Shown: one piece after another, positions 25,566 to 34,672 of the stretch | Layout: the number at the start of each line of letters is the position of its first letter | Position numbering within the stretch: the first letter of the stretch is position 1 | Assembly: GCF_000473105.1 (NCBI RefSeq) | Contig: NZ_AXBB01000004.1 | Location: 1-64,000 of the forward strand | Source: Phaeobacter inhibens DSM 16374 | GTDB taxonomy: Bacteria > Pseudomonadota > Alphaproteobacteria > Rhodobacterales > Rhodobacteraceae | Direction of reading: 5' to 3' | DNA: 64,000 nucleotides | Made by a program: the position numbers and the translations under genes | The notes under the pieces: generated by a model | What the model was told of the DNA's origin: nothing | The model's input: the letters and a program-made list of their open reading frames with translations, nothing else | The model's database searches: none

Positions 25566-26699
25566 ATGACCAGTCTGCGCCTGCTGCACACCTCTGATCT
25601 GCATCTGGGCAAGCGGTTTGGCCAATTCGATGAGGAAACCCGCGCCGCGCTGCAACAGGCCCGGCAGGGGATCCTGCCCCGATTGACTGCAACCGCCACG
25701 GCAGAAGGGGCGGCGCATGTGCTGATTGCGGGAGATCTCTTTGACACCGAAACTCCATCGGCGCGGGTAATCCGGCAGGCGCTGGCCGCGATGGCGGCAG
25801 CGGATCCGGTGCAATGGTGGATCATCCCCGGCAACCACGACAGCGGTGCAGCAGAGCCGCTCTGGGCAGAAATGGAGCGCCACGCGCCGGAGAATGTGCA
25901 CCTGCTGATGCAGCCCACGCCGGTTGAGATCGCCCCCGGTGCCACGCTGCTGCCCACCCCCTGTGAACGCCGTTTTGCCGGGCAGGATCGCACCACCTGG
26001 ATGGACAGCGTCGAGACGCCGGAAGGGCATCTGCGCATCGGCCTGGCCCATGGTGCCGTGCTGGATTTCGACCGCGATCAAAACGGGGCAGAGACCATCG
26101 CCACCACCCGCGCCAGCAGTGCCCGGCTGGATTATCTGGCACTGGGCGACTGGCATGGCGATTTCACCCTGAACGCCCACAGCCGCTACCCCGGCACGCC
26201 GGAGCGGGATCGCTTCAAACATCCGGGGCGCGGCAGTTGTCTTCTGGTGGATCTGCCGGGAGTGGGCCAGCCACCACAGCTGCGCCAGATTGAGGTGGGA
26301 CAGTACCACTGGCAGGATCTCGCGCTTGATCTGGCGCCGGGGCAGGATATCGGTGCCCTCATCAGGGAGGCGCTGCCGGGTGATCCGCAGGACTGGCCCA
26401 ACTGTCTGATCCGCATCCGCGCACGGGGCTGGGTCACCGCAGATCAGCACATGCAGCTGTTGCGCTTTATTGAAGAGCAGGCTCCGGCGTTTTGCCATCT
26501 CAGCCTTGATGAGGAGGGGGTGCGGATCGAACATCGGACCGAGGATCTGGACCAGATTTCCACCTCTGGCGCGCTGCGTGTCGCTGCTGAGGCGTTGATG
26601 GCCGAGAGTCAGAACAGCGCCCTCGCCGAGGAGGCCCGCGATGTAGCCGCTGCTGCGCTGAATCGGCTCTATGCTGCCGTGCGGGAGGGCGCGGAATGA
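25566..26699 (+). CDS. SbcD/YhaO-type DNA repair exonuclease (metallophosphoesterase)
   Basis: This 377-residue protein has the Mre11/SbcD calcineurin-like motifs: HTSDLHLGKRF near the N terminus, AGDLFDTE, PGNHDSG, GLAHG and ALGDWH. These provide the two-metal nuclease site. The C-terminal region is shorter than in classic SbcD and resembles the YhaO subgroup. ATG at 25566 begins MTSLRLLHTSDLH. The gene overlaps the ATPase gene downstream by four bases, as sbcD and sbcC do. Predicted to process DNA ends or hairpins together with that ATPase. Confidence 0.88.
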   Translation: MTSLRLLHTSDLHLGKRFGQFDEETRAALQQARQGILPRLTATATAEGAAHVLIAGDLFDTETPSARVIRQALAAMAAADPVQWWIIPGNHDSGAAEPLWAEMERHAPENVHLLMQPTPVEIAPGATLLPTPCERRFAGQDRTTWMDSVETPEGHLRIGLAHGAVLDFDRDQNGAETIATTRASSARLDYLALGDWHGDFTLNAHSRYPGTPERDRFKHPGRGSCLLVDLPGVGQPPQLRQIEVGQYHWQDLALDLAPGQDIGALIREALPGDPQDWPNCLIRIRARGWVTADQHMQLLRFIEEQAPAFCHLSLDEEGVRIEHRTEDLDQISTSGALRVAAEALMAESQNSALAEEARDVAAAALNRLYAAVREGAE

Positions 26700-29326
26700 A
26701 GCTCACCTCCATTCGCCTGACCAATGTACGCCGCTTTGTCGACCCGGTGGAAATCACCGGTATCGGCCCCGGTCTTAACCTGCTGAGCGCGCCAAATGAG
26801 CAGGGTAAATCCACCATCTTTGACGCTCTGCACGCGCTGTTCTTCAAGGACGCGAAATCCTGGGACAAAGAGGTGCGCGCGCTGGCACCTCATGCGGGTG
26901 GCGACCCTGAGGTCGAGGTCGAGCTGACCCATCAGGACAGCCATTTTCGCATCGCCAAAAGCTTTACCAAATCAGCAGGCAAAGGCACCGCGCGCATTTG
27001 GCGCGAGGGGACGCTCCTGCATCAGGCCGATGCCGCCGAGGCCTGGCTGCGCGATCTTATCGCCCCGCCAAAGGATGGTCCGGTGGGGATGCTCTGGCTG
27101 CGGCAGGGGCTGACCGATTTCGCCGATGCCAAGGACACGCTGGAGGCGCGGCGCGACCTGATGTCGTCCCTCAGTGGCGAGGTGGAGGCTGTGACCGGCG
27201 GGCAGCAGATGGAACGCCTGCGCCGCCGCCTGCGCAGCGATCTCGACCGCTTGGTCACCAGCCGTGGCGCCCGCAAGGGCGGCCCGCTCGCCGAGGTAGA
27301 AGCCCGCGTGGCCGCGCTCTCTGAGCGGCGCGATGCGCTGACCGGGCAGGTCGCCGACCTGCGCCAACTGCTGGACCAGCGGCAACTCTTGCGCCGCGAA
27401 CAGGCGGAGCTTGCCGCGCCGCAGGAAACTGCCGCCCGCCAGTCCCGGTTAAGGCATGCCGAAACCGCGCTGGCCGCCGCCGAACGTCACCGCGAGAAAT
27501 GCGAGCAGGCCCGTCGCGCGCTTGATCTCGCCGTGTTGCAGCGTGACGGGCAGGCAGCCCGGATCGAAACACAGACCGCCCGCCTTGCCGATCACGCCCG
27601 CGCCACCACAGCCCTGATGCAGGCAGCAGAGCGGCGTGACGGGGCCGCAGATCAGGCCGCGGAGGCGGCCCAGCAGCTGAAACAGGCCGAAGCGACGGCT
27701 GCGCAGGCCCGCGACAGCGTCGCCCGGGCACGGAAATCCGTGGCGGCGGCCCTGCATGCGCAAGCCGCAGAACAGGCGCAGCTGCGTCGCACGGAGCTGG
27801 GCGAGCGTCTGGCACAGTTTGATGCGCGCCAGACCGAACTGGCCAAAGATCGCCAGCAGGCCGGGCAGGGCGTCGATGCGGATGCGCTCGCCCAATTGGA
27901 GGATCTGGCGCAGGCCGTCACTCTGGCGCAGCACGCCCGCGCCGCCTCTGCGGCGGCCCTCAGCGTCCGGTATCTGCCGGGCCGCACCGCAACGCTGCGC
28001 CTCAACGGTGAGAATTTCGAGGAGGGGGACGAGATTGCGTTGCCGGATGGCGGTGAGCTTGAGGTTCCGGGCCTTGCCACGGTCACGCTGCATCCTGCGC
28101 GCAGTGATGCCGCCGGGGCTGTATCCGAGGCCGAAACCGCGCTGGCAACGGCCCTTGGACAGCTGGATTTTGAGACCTTGGCACAGGCCCGTGCCGCCCA
28201 TCAGGCGCGCCTTGCCGCCACCGCCCGGCTGAAGGAAGGCGAAGCCACCCAGCGCGCACTTGCCCCCGAGGGGCGCGAGGCTCTGGTGTCAGCGATCGCG
28301 GCCCTGCCCGGTGGCGCTGACCCGCAGCAGGAGCCGGAGATCACCGCCACCTGCGACCCGCTGCCGGATCGCACCACCCTGGAGGCGGCACTGGCGGAGG
28401 CGGAGGCCGTTCAGACGCGCGCGGAGGCCAATCTCGCCAAAGCGCGCACCGAGGAGGGCGCCGTCCAGCAATCCGCACATGGCGCCCTTGCCGAGGCAAA
28501 AGCGGCGGAGGCCGATCTTGACCGCGCCACGCAGGCCCTTGGCGAGACGGAGATCGCCACAACAGAGCTGGCCGCCCTCAGGGCCGAGATGCCTGCCTTG
28601 GAGCAGACCGTCACTGACGCCCGCGCCGAAGATGCCCGGCTGACCGCTGCCGCCCCGGATCTGGAACAGGCCCGCGCCGCCTGTCAGCGGGCCCGCTCAG
28701 TGGTGGAGACCGCACAGAGCCGATTGCAGGATTTGGCGCGCGATCTGGCCGTCTTGGATGCGCGCATCAGCGCCCATGCCAGTCACGCGGTTGAGGAGGA
28801 GCTGGCGGAGGTAACAGACCAGCTGGCCGTCGCGGAGGCCCGGCAGCAGGCCCTGCATTTCGAAGTGGCCACCCTGCGCCGTCTTGATCAGGCGCTGGAG
28901 GCCGCGCAGGCGGGCGCTCAGGCGCAATATCTTGGGCCTCTGATGGCAGAGTTGACGCCGCTGTTGCGCAGGCTCTGGCCTGAGGCGCAGGTGCAGGTCG
29001 ATGCCGACAGCGTGCTGCCCAGTCAGCTGGCGCGCGGCGCGGCAGAGGAACAGCTGACCCAGCTGTCAGGCGGCACGCAGGAGCAATTGGCGCTGATGGT
29101 GCGGCTGGCCTTTGCCCGGTTGCTGGCCAAATCCGGCAAGGGCATTCCAGTCATACTGGATGATGCGCTGGTCTATACTGATGATGCGCGCATCGAGGCG
29201 CTGTTTGATGCACTGACGCTACAGGCCAATGATCTGCAAATTCTGGTGTTTTCCTGCCGACAGAAGAGCTTTCGCGATCTTGGTGGCACCAGTCTGGCGA
29301 TCCGGCCGGTGCAGGCGATTGCCTGA
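26696..29326 (+). CDS. SbcC/Rad50-like coiled-coil ATPase (YhaN group)
   Basis: This 876-residue SMC-like ATPase has Walker A SAPNEQGKST (31-40), long Ala/Gln/Glu-rich coiled coils from about residue 170 to 760, an ABC signature LSGGTQEQLALMVRLAFARLL near 788 and Walker B IPVILDDALVYTDD (about 817-830). No CXXC zinc hook is present at the coiled-coil apex. Instead, residues about 423-468 read as a beta-rich module (RTATLRLNGENFEEGDEIALPDGGELEV in pieces). It partners the nuclease encoded immediately upstream. Confidence 0.88.
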   Translation: MKLTSIRLTNVRRFVDPVEITGIGPGLNLLSAPNEQGKSTIFDALHALFFKDAKSWDKEVRALAPHAGGDPEVEVELTHQDSHFRIAKSFTKSAGKGTARIWREGTLLHQADAAEAWLRDLIAPPKDGPVGMLWLRQGLTDFADAKDTLEARRDLMSSLSGEVEAVTGGQQMERLRRRLRSDLDRLVTSRGARKGGPLAEVEARVAALSERRDALTGQVADLRQLLDQRQLLRREQAELAAPQETAARQSRLRHAETALAAAERHREKCEQARRALDLAVLQRDGQAARIETQTARLADHARATTALMQAAERRDGAADQAAEAAQQLKQAEATAAQARDSVARARKSVAAALHAQAAEQAQLRRTELGERLAQFDARQTELAKDRQQAGQGVDADALAQLEDLAQAVTLAQHARAASAAALSVRYLPGRTATLRLNGENFEEGDEIALPDGGELEVPGLATVTLHPARSDAAGAVSEAETALATALGQLDFETLAQARAAHQARLAATARLKEGEATQRALAPEGREALVSAIAALPGGADPQQEPEITATCDPLPDRTTLEAALAEAEAVQTRAEANLAKARTEEGAVQQSAHGALAEAKAAEADLDRATQALGETEIATTELAALRAEMPALEQTVTDARAEDARLTAAAPDLEQARAACQRARSVVETAQSRLQDLARDLAVLDARISAHASHAVEEELAEVTDQLAVAEARQQALHFEVATLRRLDQALEAAQAGAQAQYLGPLMAELTPLLRRLWPEAQVQVDADSVLPSQLARGAAEEQLTQLSGGTQEQLALMVRLAFARLLAKSGKGIPVILDDALVYTDDARIEALFDALTLQANDLQILVFSCRQKSFRDLGGTSLAIRPVQAIA

Positions 29327-29339
29327 TGCGGCGAGGGCG

Positions 29340-29873
29340 TTAGTCGCGCAGCTCGTCCGGGGCCACGCCCCAGAGTTTTTCCTTCGGCGCCCAGCCGCGA
29401 TAGCCGCCGGCCGATATTGAACACCAGCTGACCTCGCATTTGCCCAATCGGGCCACCACGCCCAGCTCAAAGGCGGCCGTGACCGGCGCGCCGCTATCGG
29501 GGCGGGCGTGAACCGTCAGCATGTCTTCCTCGATCAGCACGGTTCGGGCACCGGACAGCAGCGCATAATGCACCCAGCCGCCCGCACCATCGCGGTCACG
29601 GACGCGGCGCCAATGGCCATATTCAGCGGTGATCTCCAGCGGCATGCCGCGCCGTTTGAACACCCAGTCGATCTTATGGGTGAGGGAGGGGCCACGGCGC
29701 ACATTTCCCTCTGCGGCTTTCATCGACACAAAGCGGGGCAGGGGCAGATTGGTCACCGGACCACGCTCATCGCGCGCGGCACCCTCGACCGGGATGAGCG
29801 CCCCGGTCATTGCAATCATGATCATGGCGACCACGGCCAGCCGGGACCGCAGATAAGATGCCGAAATGTTCAC
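29340..29873 (-). CDS. Secreted SH3-domain protein
   Basis: This 177-residue protein begins with GTG and has a signal peptide (ISASYLRSRLAVVAMIMIAMTGALIPVEGAA). Two bacterial SH3-like repeats follow: NLPLPRFVSMKAAEGNVRRGPSLTHKIDWVF with HWRRVRDRDGAGGWVHYALL, then TVHARPDSGAPVTAAFELGVVARLG with GYRGWAPKEKLWG. The GTG was chosen because it gives the signal peptide; the frame is open far upstream, with no homology there. It is probably periplasmic and may bind cell wall or protein partners. It converges on the SbcC-like gene with 13 bases between stops. Confidence 0.82.
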   Translation of the reverse strand: MNISASYLRSRLAVVAMIMIAMTGALIPVEGAARDERGPVTNLPLPRFVSMKAAEGNVRRGPSLTHKIDWVFKRRGMPLEITAEYGHWRRVRDRDGAGGWVHYALLSGARTVLIEEDMLTVHARPDSGAPVTAAFELGVVARLGKCEVSWCSISAGGYRGWAPKEKLWGVAPDELRD

Positions 29874-30097
29874 TGCCTGCTCGCTTCTTTTTTGCTGCCT
29901 GTTACCTGCCTGACCAATCCGAAAGCGCTGCGTTTTTTTGCCGACCTGCCCCTGATCTGATGTCCGGGTGCGATGAGGTCTGAAAAAAGAAAGCCGCGTC
30001 AGATGGGCCGAGGCGCGGGATGGTTCTTGTGCCTGCCCGCGTCCTGCGCCACGATGCCATGAGGCCAGAGAGATTGCAAAGCCGAGGGAGAGCAGCA

Positions 30098-31084
30098 GTG
30101 GCAAGAGAACGTCTGAGTGTTGTCGTAACGCGACGGTTGCCGGAGCCGGTTGAAACCCGGTTGAGCGAATTGTTCGATGTGCGCTTGCGCGAGGACGACA
30201 CGCCGATGAGCCGGGCCGAACTGGCGACCGCGCTGAAGGATGCCGACGTGCTGGTGCCGACGGTGACCGACACCATTGATGCCGCATTGCTGGCACAGGC
30301 CGGAGACCGGCTGAAACTGATCGCCAACTATGGCGCCGGGGTTGATCATATTGATGTGGCAACGGCGCGCCAGCGCGGCATTCTGGTGTCCAACACACCG
30401 GGCGTGCTGACCGATGACACCGCCGATATGGCGATGGCGCTGATCATGGCGGTGGTGCGCCGCATCCCAGAAGGCCTCGCCGTCATGCAAAAAGGTGACT
30501 GGCAGGGCTGGTCACCGACGGCGCTCTTGGGCGGGCGGCTTGCGGGGCGGCGTCTGGGCATTCTGGGCATGGGCAGTATCGGTCAGGCGTTGGCCAAACG
30601 CGCAGCGGCCTTTGGCATGCAGGTCCATTATCACAACCGCCGCCGCCTGCGCCCGGAGATCGAGCAGCGGTTTGAGGCCACCTATTGGGAAAGTCTTGAT
30701 CAGATGGTGGCGCGGATGGATGTGCTGTCCATCAATTGCCCTTCCACGCCGTCGACCTTCCATCTGATGAACGCACGGCGCCTGAAATTGATGAAACCGG
30801 ATGCGGTTATCGTGAACACCTCGCGCGGGGAAGTGATCGACGAGCACGCGCTGACACGGATGCTGCGCGCCAGTGAGATTGCCGGGGCGGGTCTTGATGT
30901 TTACGAGCATGGCACCGACATCAACCCGCGCCTGCGCGAGTTGGAAAACGTCGTGCTGCTGCCGCATATGGGCTCCGCCACCCTCGAAGGGCGTCTCGAG
31001 ATGGGTGAAAAAGTTCTTTTGAATATCAAGACATTCGAGGACGGCCACCGGCCACCGGATCAGGTTGTCCCCTCCATGTTGTAG
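30098..31084 (+). CDS. D-isomer-specific 2-hydroxyacid dehydrogenase (glyoxylate/hydroxypyruvate reductase-like)
   Basis: This 328-residue NAD(P)-dependent dehydrogenase has the dinucleotide motif GRRLGILGMGSIGQALAKRAAAFG (about 150-172) and the catalytic trio: Arg in VNTSRGEVIDE, Glu in LRELENVVLL and His in LLPHMGSAT. Substrate-domain motif YGAGVDHIDVATARQRGILVSNTPGVLTDDTADMAM is typical of GyaR-like glyoxylate reductases. The GTG start follows GAGGGAG by about seven bases. The upstream extension in frame has no homology. It reduces 2-oxoacids such as glyoxylate or hydroxypyruvate. Confidence 0.9.
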   Translation: MARERLSVVVTRRLPEPVETRLSELFDVRLREDDTPMSRAELATALKDADVLVPTVTDTIDAALLAQAGDRLKLIANYGAGVDHIDVATARQRGILVSNTPGVLTDDTADMAMALIMAVVRRIPEGLAVMQKGDWQGWSPTALLGGRLAGRRLGILGMGSIGQALAKRAAAFGMQVHYHNRRRLRPEIEQRFEATYWESLDQMVARMDVLSINCPSTPSTFHLMNARRLKLMKPDAVIVNTSRGEVIDEHALTRMLRASEIAGAGLDVYEHGTDINPRLRELENVVLLPHMGSATLEGRLEMGEKVLLNIKTFEDGHRPPDQVVPSML

Positions 31085-31324
31085 GAATTTCTACAAGGAG
31101 ATTTGTCCATCTGGGGAGATTTATCTGGAATTATGCCCTGATTTTAGTCAGATTATTGGATCGTTGTTCCAATTTAACCTTTCTGTTCGGAATGTTATCC
31201 TTATGTCAATACGTCGCGGACGCACAGGCATCTGTGCGCCGGTGGCGATATCTCACCATTGCCGGGTTGCTCTGTGAAATGCCAGCATGCGCAGAAGATC
31301 ACCATAGACGAGAGGAGAGGGACG

Positions 31325-33127
31325 ATGAAACGAACACTGATTGCAGGGGTTTGGATCACGACGTTGGGCGCTGCCCTGCCGCTTATGGCGCAGGAAGCGG
31401 CAGATGCCGTCGCGCCAGAAGGTGCCGCCGAAACCGCAGATGCCGGGTTCTCGGCCATCAGCGCTGAGGTCGCTGCCGCCATCGGGGCCAAGGAAGAAGG
31501 CACCCCGGTCACGGCTGACAACTGGATGGTGGCCGCCGCCAACCCTCATGCGGTGGCAGCGGGGGCAGAGGTGCTGCGCGCAGGCGGGACCGCTGCGGAT
31601 GCCATGGTGGCCGTGCAGACCGTTCTGGGACTGGTGGAGCCGCAGTCCTCAGGCCTTGGCGGCGGGGCATTTCTGGTCTGGTATGATGCGGCCACGGGCG
31701 AAGTGACCACACTGGATGGCCGCGAGACCGCGCCGCTGGCAGCCACGCCGACGCTGTTTCAGGACTACGCAGGTGAGCCGTTGAAATTCTACGATGCCGT
31801 GGTTGGTGGCCGCTCTGTCGGCACCCCCGGAACACCTGCCTTGCTAGAAGCTGCGCATCGGCGCTGGGGTCGCGCCGCCTGGCCCGGCCTGTTCACCGCA
31901 GCCATTGATCTGGCCGAAGATGGCTTTGCCGTCTCACCCCGGCTGGCCGGTCTGATCGAGAAAGACGCCGACCGCCTGTCGCGCTGGTCGGATACCGCCG
32001 ATTACTTCCTGCCCGGTGGCACGCCGCTGGCGGTGGGCAGCATGCTGAAGAACCCCGCCTATGCCGATACCCTGCGCCGTCTCGCAGCGGAGGGCGCGCG
32101 CGGGTTCTATTCCGGCCCCGTGGCCGAGGCGATCACCAGCGCGGTGCGCGGCGCCGAGGGCAATCCCGGCGTTCTCTCAGCGATGGATCTGGCGCTTTAT
32201 CAGGTGAAGGAACGTCCCGCCGTCTGCGTCACCTACCGCGCGTTCGAAGCCTGCGGCATGGGGCCACCTTCGTCCGGGGCGCTGACCGTGGGGCAGATCC
32301 TCGGCATGCTCGGCAATTACGATCTGGCGGAACTGGGCGCAGATAACCCCGATGCCTGGCGGTTGATCGGCGATGCCTCGCGGCTCGCCTTTGCCGACCG
32401 GGGGCGGTACATGGCCGATAGCGATTTCGTGCCGATGCCGACACAGGGGCTGGTGGCGCAGGACTACCTCGAAACGCGCGCCACACTGCTCAGCGGCGAT
32501 GATGCCCTGCCGGAGGTGAACGCAGGCGCGCCGGAATTTGACCATGCGCTGCTGCTGGCCGATGACGAGTCGATTGAACTGCCCTCAACCTCGCATATCT
32601 CCGTCGTCGATCAATATGGCAATGTGCTGTCGATGACGACCACCATCGAAAACGGTTTTGGCTCGCGGCTGATGGCGGCCGGGTTTCTGCTCAACAACGA
32701 GCTCACGGATTTCTCCTTCCGCACTCATCGCGACGGGGTGCCGATTGCCAACCGGCTGGAGCCGGGCAAACGCCCCCGCTCCTCCATGGCGCCCACCATT
32801 GTGCTGAAGGATGGCGAGCCGGTGCTTGCCGTAGGCTCCCCCGGTGGCAGCCGCATCATCGGCTATGTCGCCAAGACGATCATCGCCTGGGCCGATTGGG
32901 GCATGGATGTGCAGCAGGCGGTGGCGCTGCCCCACGCAGTCAACCGCTTTGGCACCTATGATGTGGAGGCGGGCACCCGTGCCGAGGAGATGGCTCAGCC
33001 GCTCATCGATATGGGGTTTGAGGTCAATGCCCGCGACCTGACCTCTGGTCTGCATGTGATCGAAATCGGTGACGGGCTGAAAGGTGGCGCAGATCCGCGC
33101 CGCGAAGGCATCGCACTTGGCGAGTGA
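31325..33127 (+). CDS. ggt: Gamma-glutamyltransferase
   Basis: This 600-residue periplasmic precursor has a signal peptide (MKRTLIAGVWITTLGAALPLMAQ), an alpha chain beginning near NWMVAAANPHAVAAGAEVLRAGGTAADAMVA, and the autoprocessing site LPSTSHISVVDQYGN, in which Thr at about residue 422 becomes the beta-chain nucleophile. NGFGSRLMAAGFLLNNELTDFS and SSMAPTIVLKDG are conserved. It cleaves or transfers gamma-glutamyl groups, for example from glutathione. GAGAGGAGAGGG precedes the ATG. A 240-bp AT-rich leader separates it from the hydroxyacid dehydrogenase. Confidence 0.95.
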   Translation: MKRTLIAGVWITTLGAALPLMAQEAADAVAPEGAAETADAGFSAISAEVAAAIGAKEEGTPVTADNWMVAAANPHAVAAGAEVLRAGGTAADAMVAVQTVLGLVEPQSSGLGGGAFLVWYDAATGEVTTLDGRETAPLAATPTLFQDYAGEPLKFYDAVVGGRSVGTPGTPALLEAAHRRWGRAAWPGLFTAAIDLAEDGFAVSPRLAGLIEKDADRLSRWSDTADYFLPGGTPLAVGSMLKNPAYADTLRRLAAEGARGFYSGPVAEAITSAVRGAEGNPGVLSAMDLALYQVKERPAVCVTYRAFEACGMGPPSSGALTVGQILGMLGNYDLAELGADNPDAWRLIGDASRLAFADRGRYMADSDFVPMPTQGLVAQDYLETRATLLSGDDALPEVNAGAPEFDHALLLADDESIELPSTSHISVVDQYGNVLSMTTTIENGFGSRLMAAGFLLNNELTDFSFRTHRDGVPIANRLEPGKRPRSSMAPTIVLKDGEPVLAVGSPGGSRIIGYVAKTIIAWADWGMDVQQAVALPHAVNRFGTYDVEAGTRAEEMAQPLIDMGFEVNARDLTSGLHVIEIGDGLKGGADPRREGIALGE

Positions 33128-33133
33128 CATCGC

Positions 33134-33157
33134 CGCCCGGCCACATCCGGCCGGGCG
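33134..33157 (+). terminator. Hairpin after ggt
   Basis: CGCCCGGCC and GGCCGGGCG form a 9-bp stem around six bases, six bases after the ggt stop. A second inverted repeat, ATACCC/GGGTAT, follows at 33162-33184. Neither has a T tract. Confidence 0.45.
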
Positions 33158-33268
33158 TCCGATACCCTACCGACTACTGGGTATTGCTGGACCTTTGCAC
33201 CGCTGTGTAAGTTAACAGGTGAAGTGCCGGGCAATCGTCCGGCACACGCCTATTTGGGGGATAAGACC

Positions 33269-34672
33269 ATGGTGCAGGCCACAGCATTGCCGCGCAATGA
33301 GACCGGTATCAACGCGGTGATTGACGTGTTGAAACAACGCTTTGGTGAGCAGCTGCAGACCGGGCAGGCGATCCGCGAGCAGCATGGCCACACCACCACA
33401 TGGATCACCAATCAGCCACCGGATGCGGTGGTCTTTCCGACCTCCACCGATGAGGTCGCAGAGATCGTCAGGACCTGCGCCGACTACGGCGTCCCGGTGA
33501 TCCCCTATGGCACTGGTACCTCGCTTGAAGGCCATGTCAACGCCCCCGCGGGCGGCATCTGCGTGGATATGATGCGGATGGACAAGATCCTTGCCGTCCA
33601 TGCCGAAGACCTGGATGTGGTGGTGCAACCGGGGGTGACCCGCGAGCAGCTCAACACCTATCTGCGCGATCAGGGCCTGTTCTTCCCGATTGATCCCGGC
33701 GCCAATGCCTCGCTCGGCGGTATGGCCGCGACCCGCGCCTCAGGCACCAATGCGGTGCGCTATGGCACGATGAAGGACAATGTACTGGCGCTTGAGGCGG
33801 TGATGGCAGATGGCGGGGTGATCCGCACCGCCCAGCGGGCGAAAAAATCCTCGGCTGGCTATGACATGACCCGCCTTCTGGTCGGCAGCGAAGGCACGCT
33901 TGGTCTGATCACCGAACTGACCCTGCGGCTGCAGGGCATCCCGGAGGCGATCCGCTCAGCGCGCTGTGCCTTCCGCAGTGTGGATGACGCCTGCCGCGCG
34001 GTGATGATGACCATCCAATACGGCATCCCGGTGTCCCGGATCGAATTGCTGGACGAGATGAGCGTGCGCGCCGCCAATGCCTATTCCGGCCTCGACCTGC
34101 CGGAAATGCCGCTGTTGCTGCTGGAGTTCCACGGCTCAGAGGCGGGCGTGGTGGAACAGGCGGATACCTTCGCCCAGATCGCTGAGGAATTCGGCGGTTT
34201 TGATATCGCGGCGACCTCCACCGCTGAGGAGCGCAGCAAGCTTTGGCAGGCGCGCCACGATATGTATTGGGCCAGCCTGCAGCTGCGCCCCGGCGCCAGG
34301 GGGATCTCCACCGATGTCTGCGTGCCGATCTCCAAACTGGCCGAATGTGTCAGCGCCGCGCGCGCGAAAGCCGAAGAGATGGGCCTTCTTGCGCCGATGG
34401 TCGGCCATGTGGGCGATGGCAATTTCCACGCGCTGTTGCTGATCGACATGGACAGCGACGCGGAACGGGAAGCCGCAGATGTTTATGTCGGCTGGCTGAA
34501 TGAGTTGGCGATCTCCATGGAGGGCACCTGCACCGGGGAACATGGTATCGGTCAGGGCAAACGCCCCTATCTGCAGCAGGAACTGGGCGAGACCACCCGC
34601 TATATGGCTGCGATCAAGGCGGCATTGGACCCTGAGAATATCCTCAACCCCGGCAAGATTCTGGAGATTTGA
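33269..34672 (+). CDS. FAD-linked oxidase, D-lactate/glycolate dehydrogenase (GlcD/DLD) family
   Basis: This 467-residue flavoprotein has the PCMH-type FAD domain: PDAVVFPTSTDEVAEIV, IPYGTGTSLEGHVNAPAGGICVDMMRMD, VVVQPGVTREQLNTYLRDQGLFFPIDPGANASLGGM and GYDMTRLLVGSEGTLGLITELTL. The C-terminal FAD-oxidase domain contains HVGDGNFHALL and EHGIGQGKRPYL. These are typical of respiratory D-2-hydroxyacid dehydrogenases passing electrons to quinone or cytochrome. The start follows a GGGGG tract. It may act on the hydroxyacid handled by the upstream reductase. Confidence 0.92.
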   Translation: MVQATALPRNETGINAVIDVLKQRFGEQLQTGQAIREQHGHTTTWITNQPPDAVVFPTSTDEVAEIVRTCADYGVPVIPYGTGTSLEGHVNAPAGGICVDMMRMDKILAVHAEDLDVVVQPGVTREQLNTYLRDQGLFFPIDPGANASLGGMAATRASGTNAVRYGTMKDNVLALEAVMADGGVIRTAQRAKKSSAGYDMTRLLVGSEGTLGLITELTLRLQGIPEAIRSARCAFRSVDDACRAVMMTIQYGIPVSRIELLDEMSVRAANAYSGLDLPEMPLLLLEFHGSEAGVVEQADTFAQIAEEFGGFDIAATSTAEERSKLWQARHDMYWASLQLRPGARGISTDVCVPISKLAECVSAARAKAEEMGLLAPMVGHVGDGNFHALLLIDMDSDAEREAADVYVGWLNELAISMEGTCTGEHGIGQGKRPYLQQELGETTRYMAAIKAALDPENILNPGKILEI

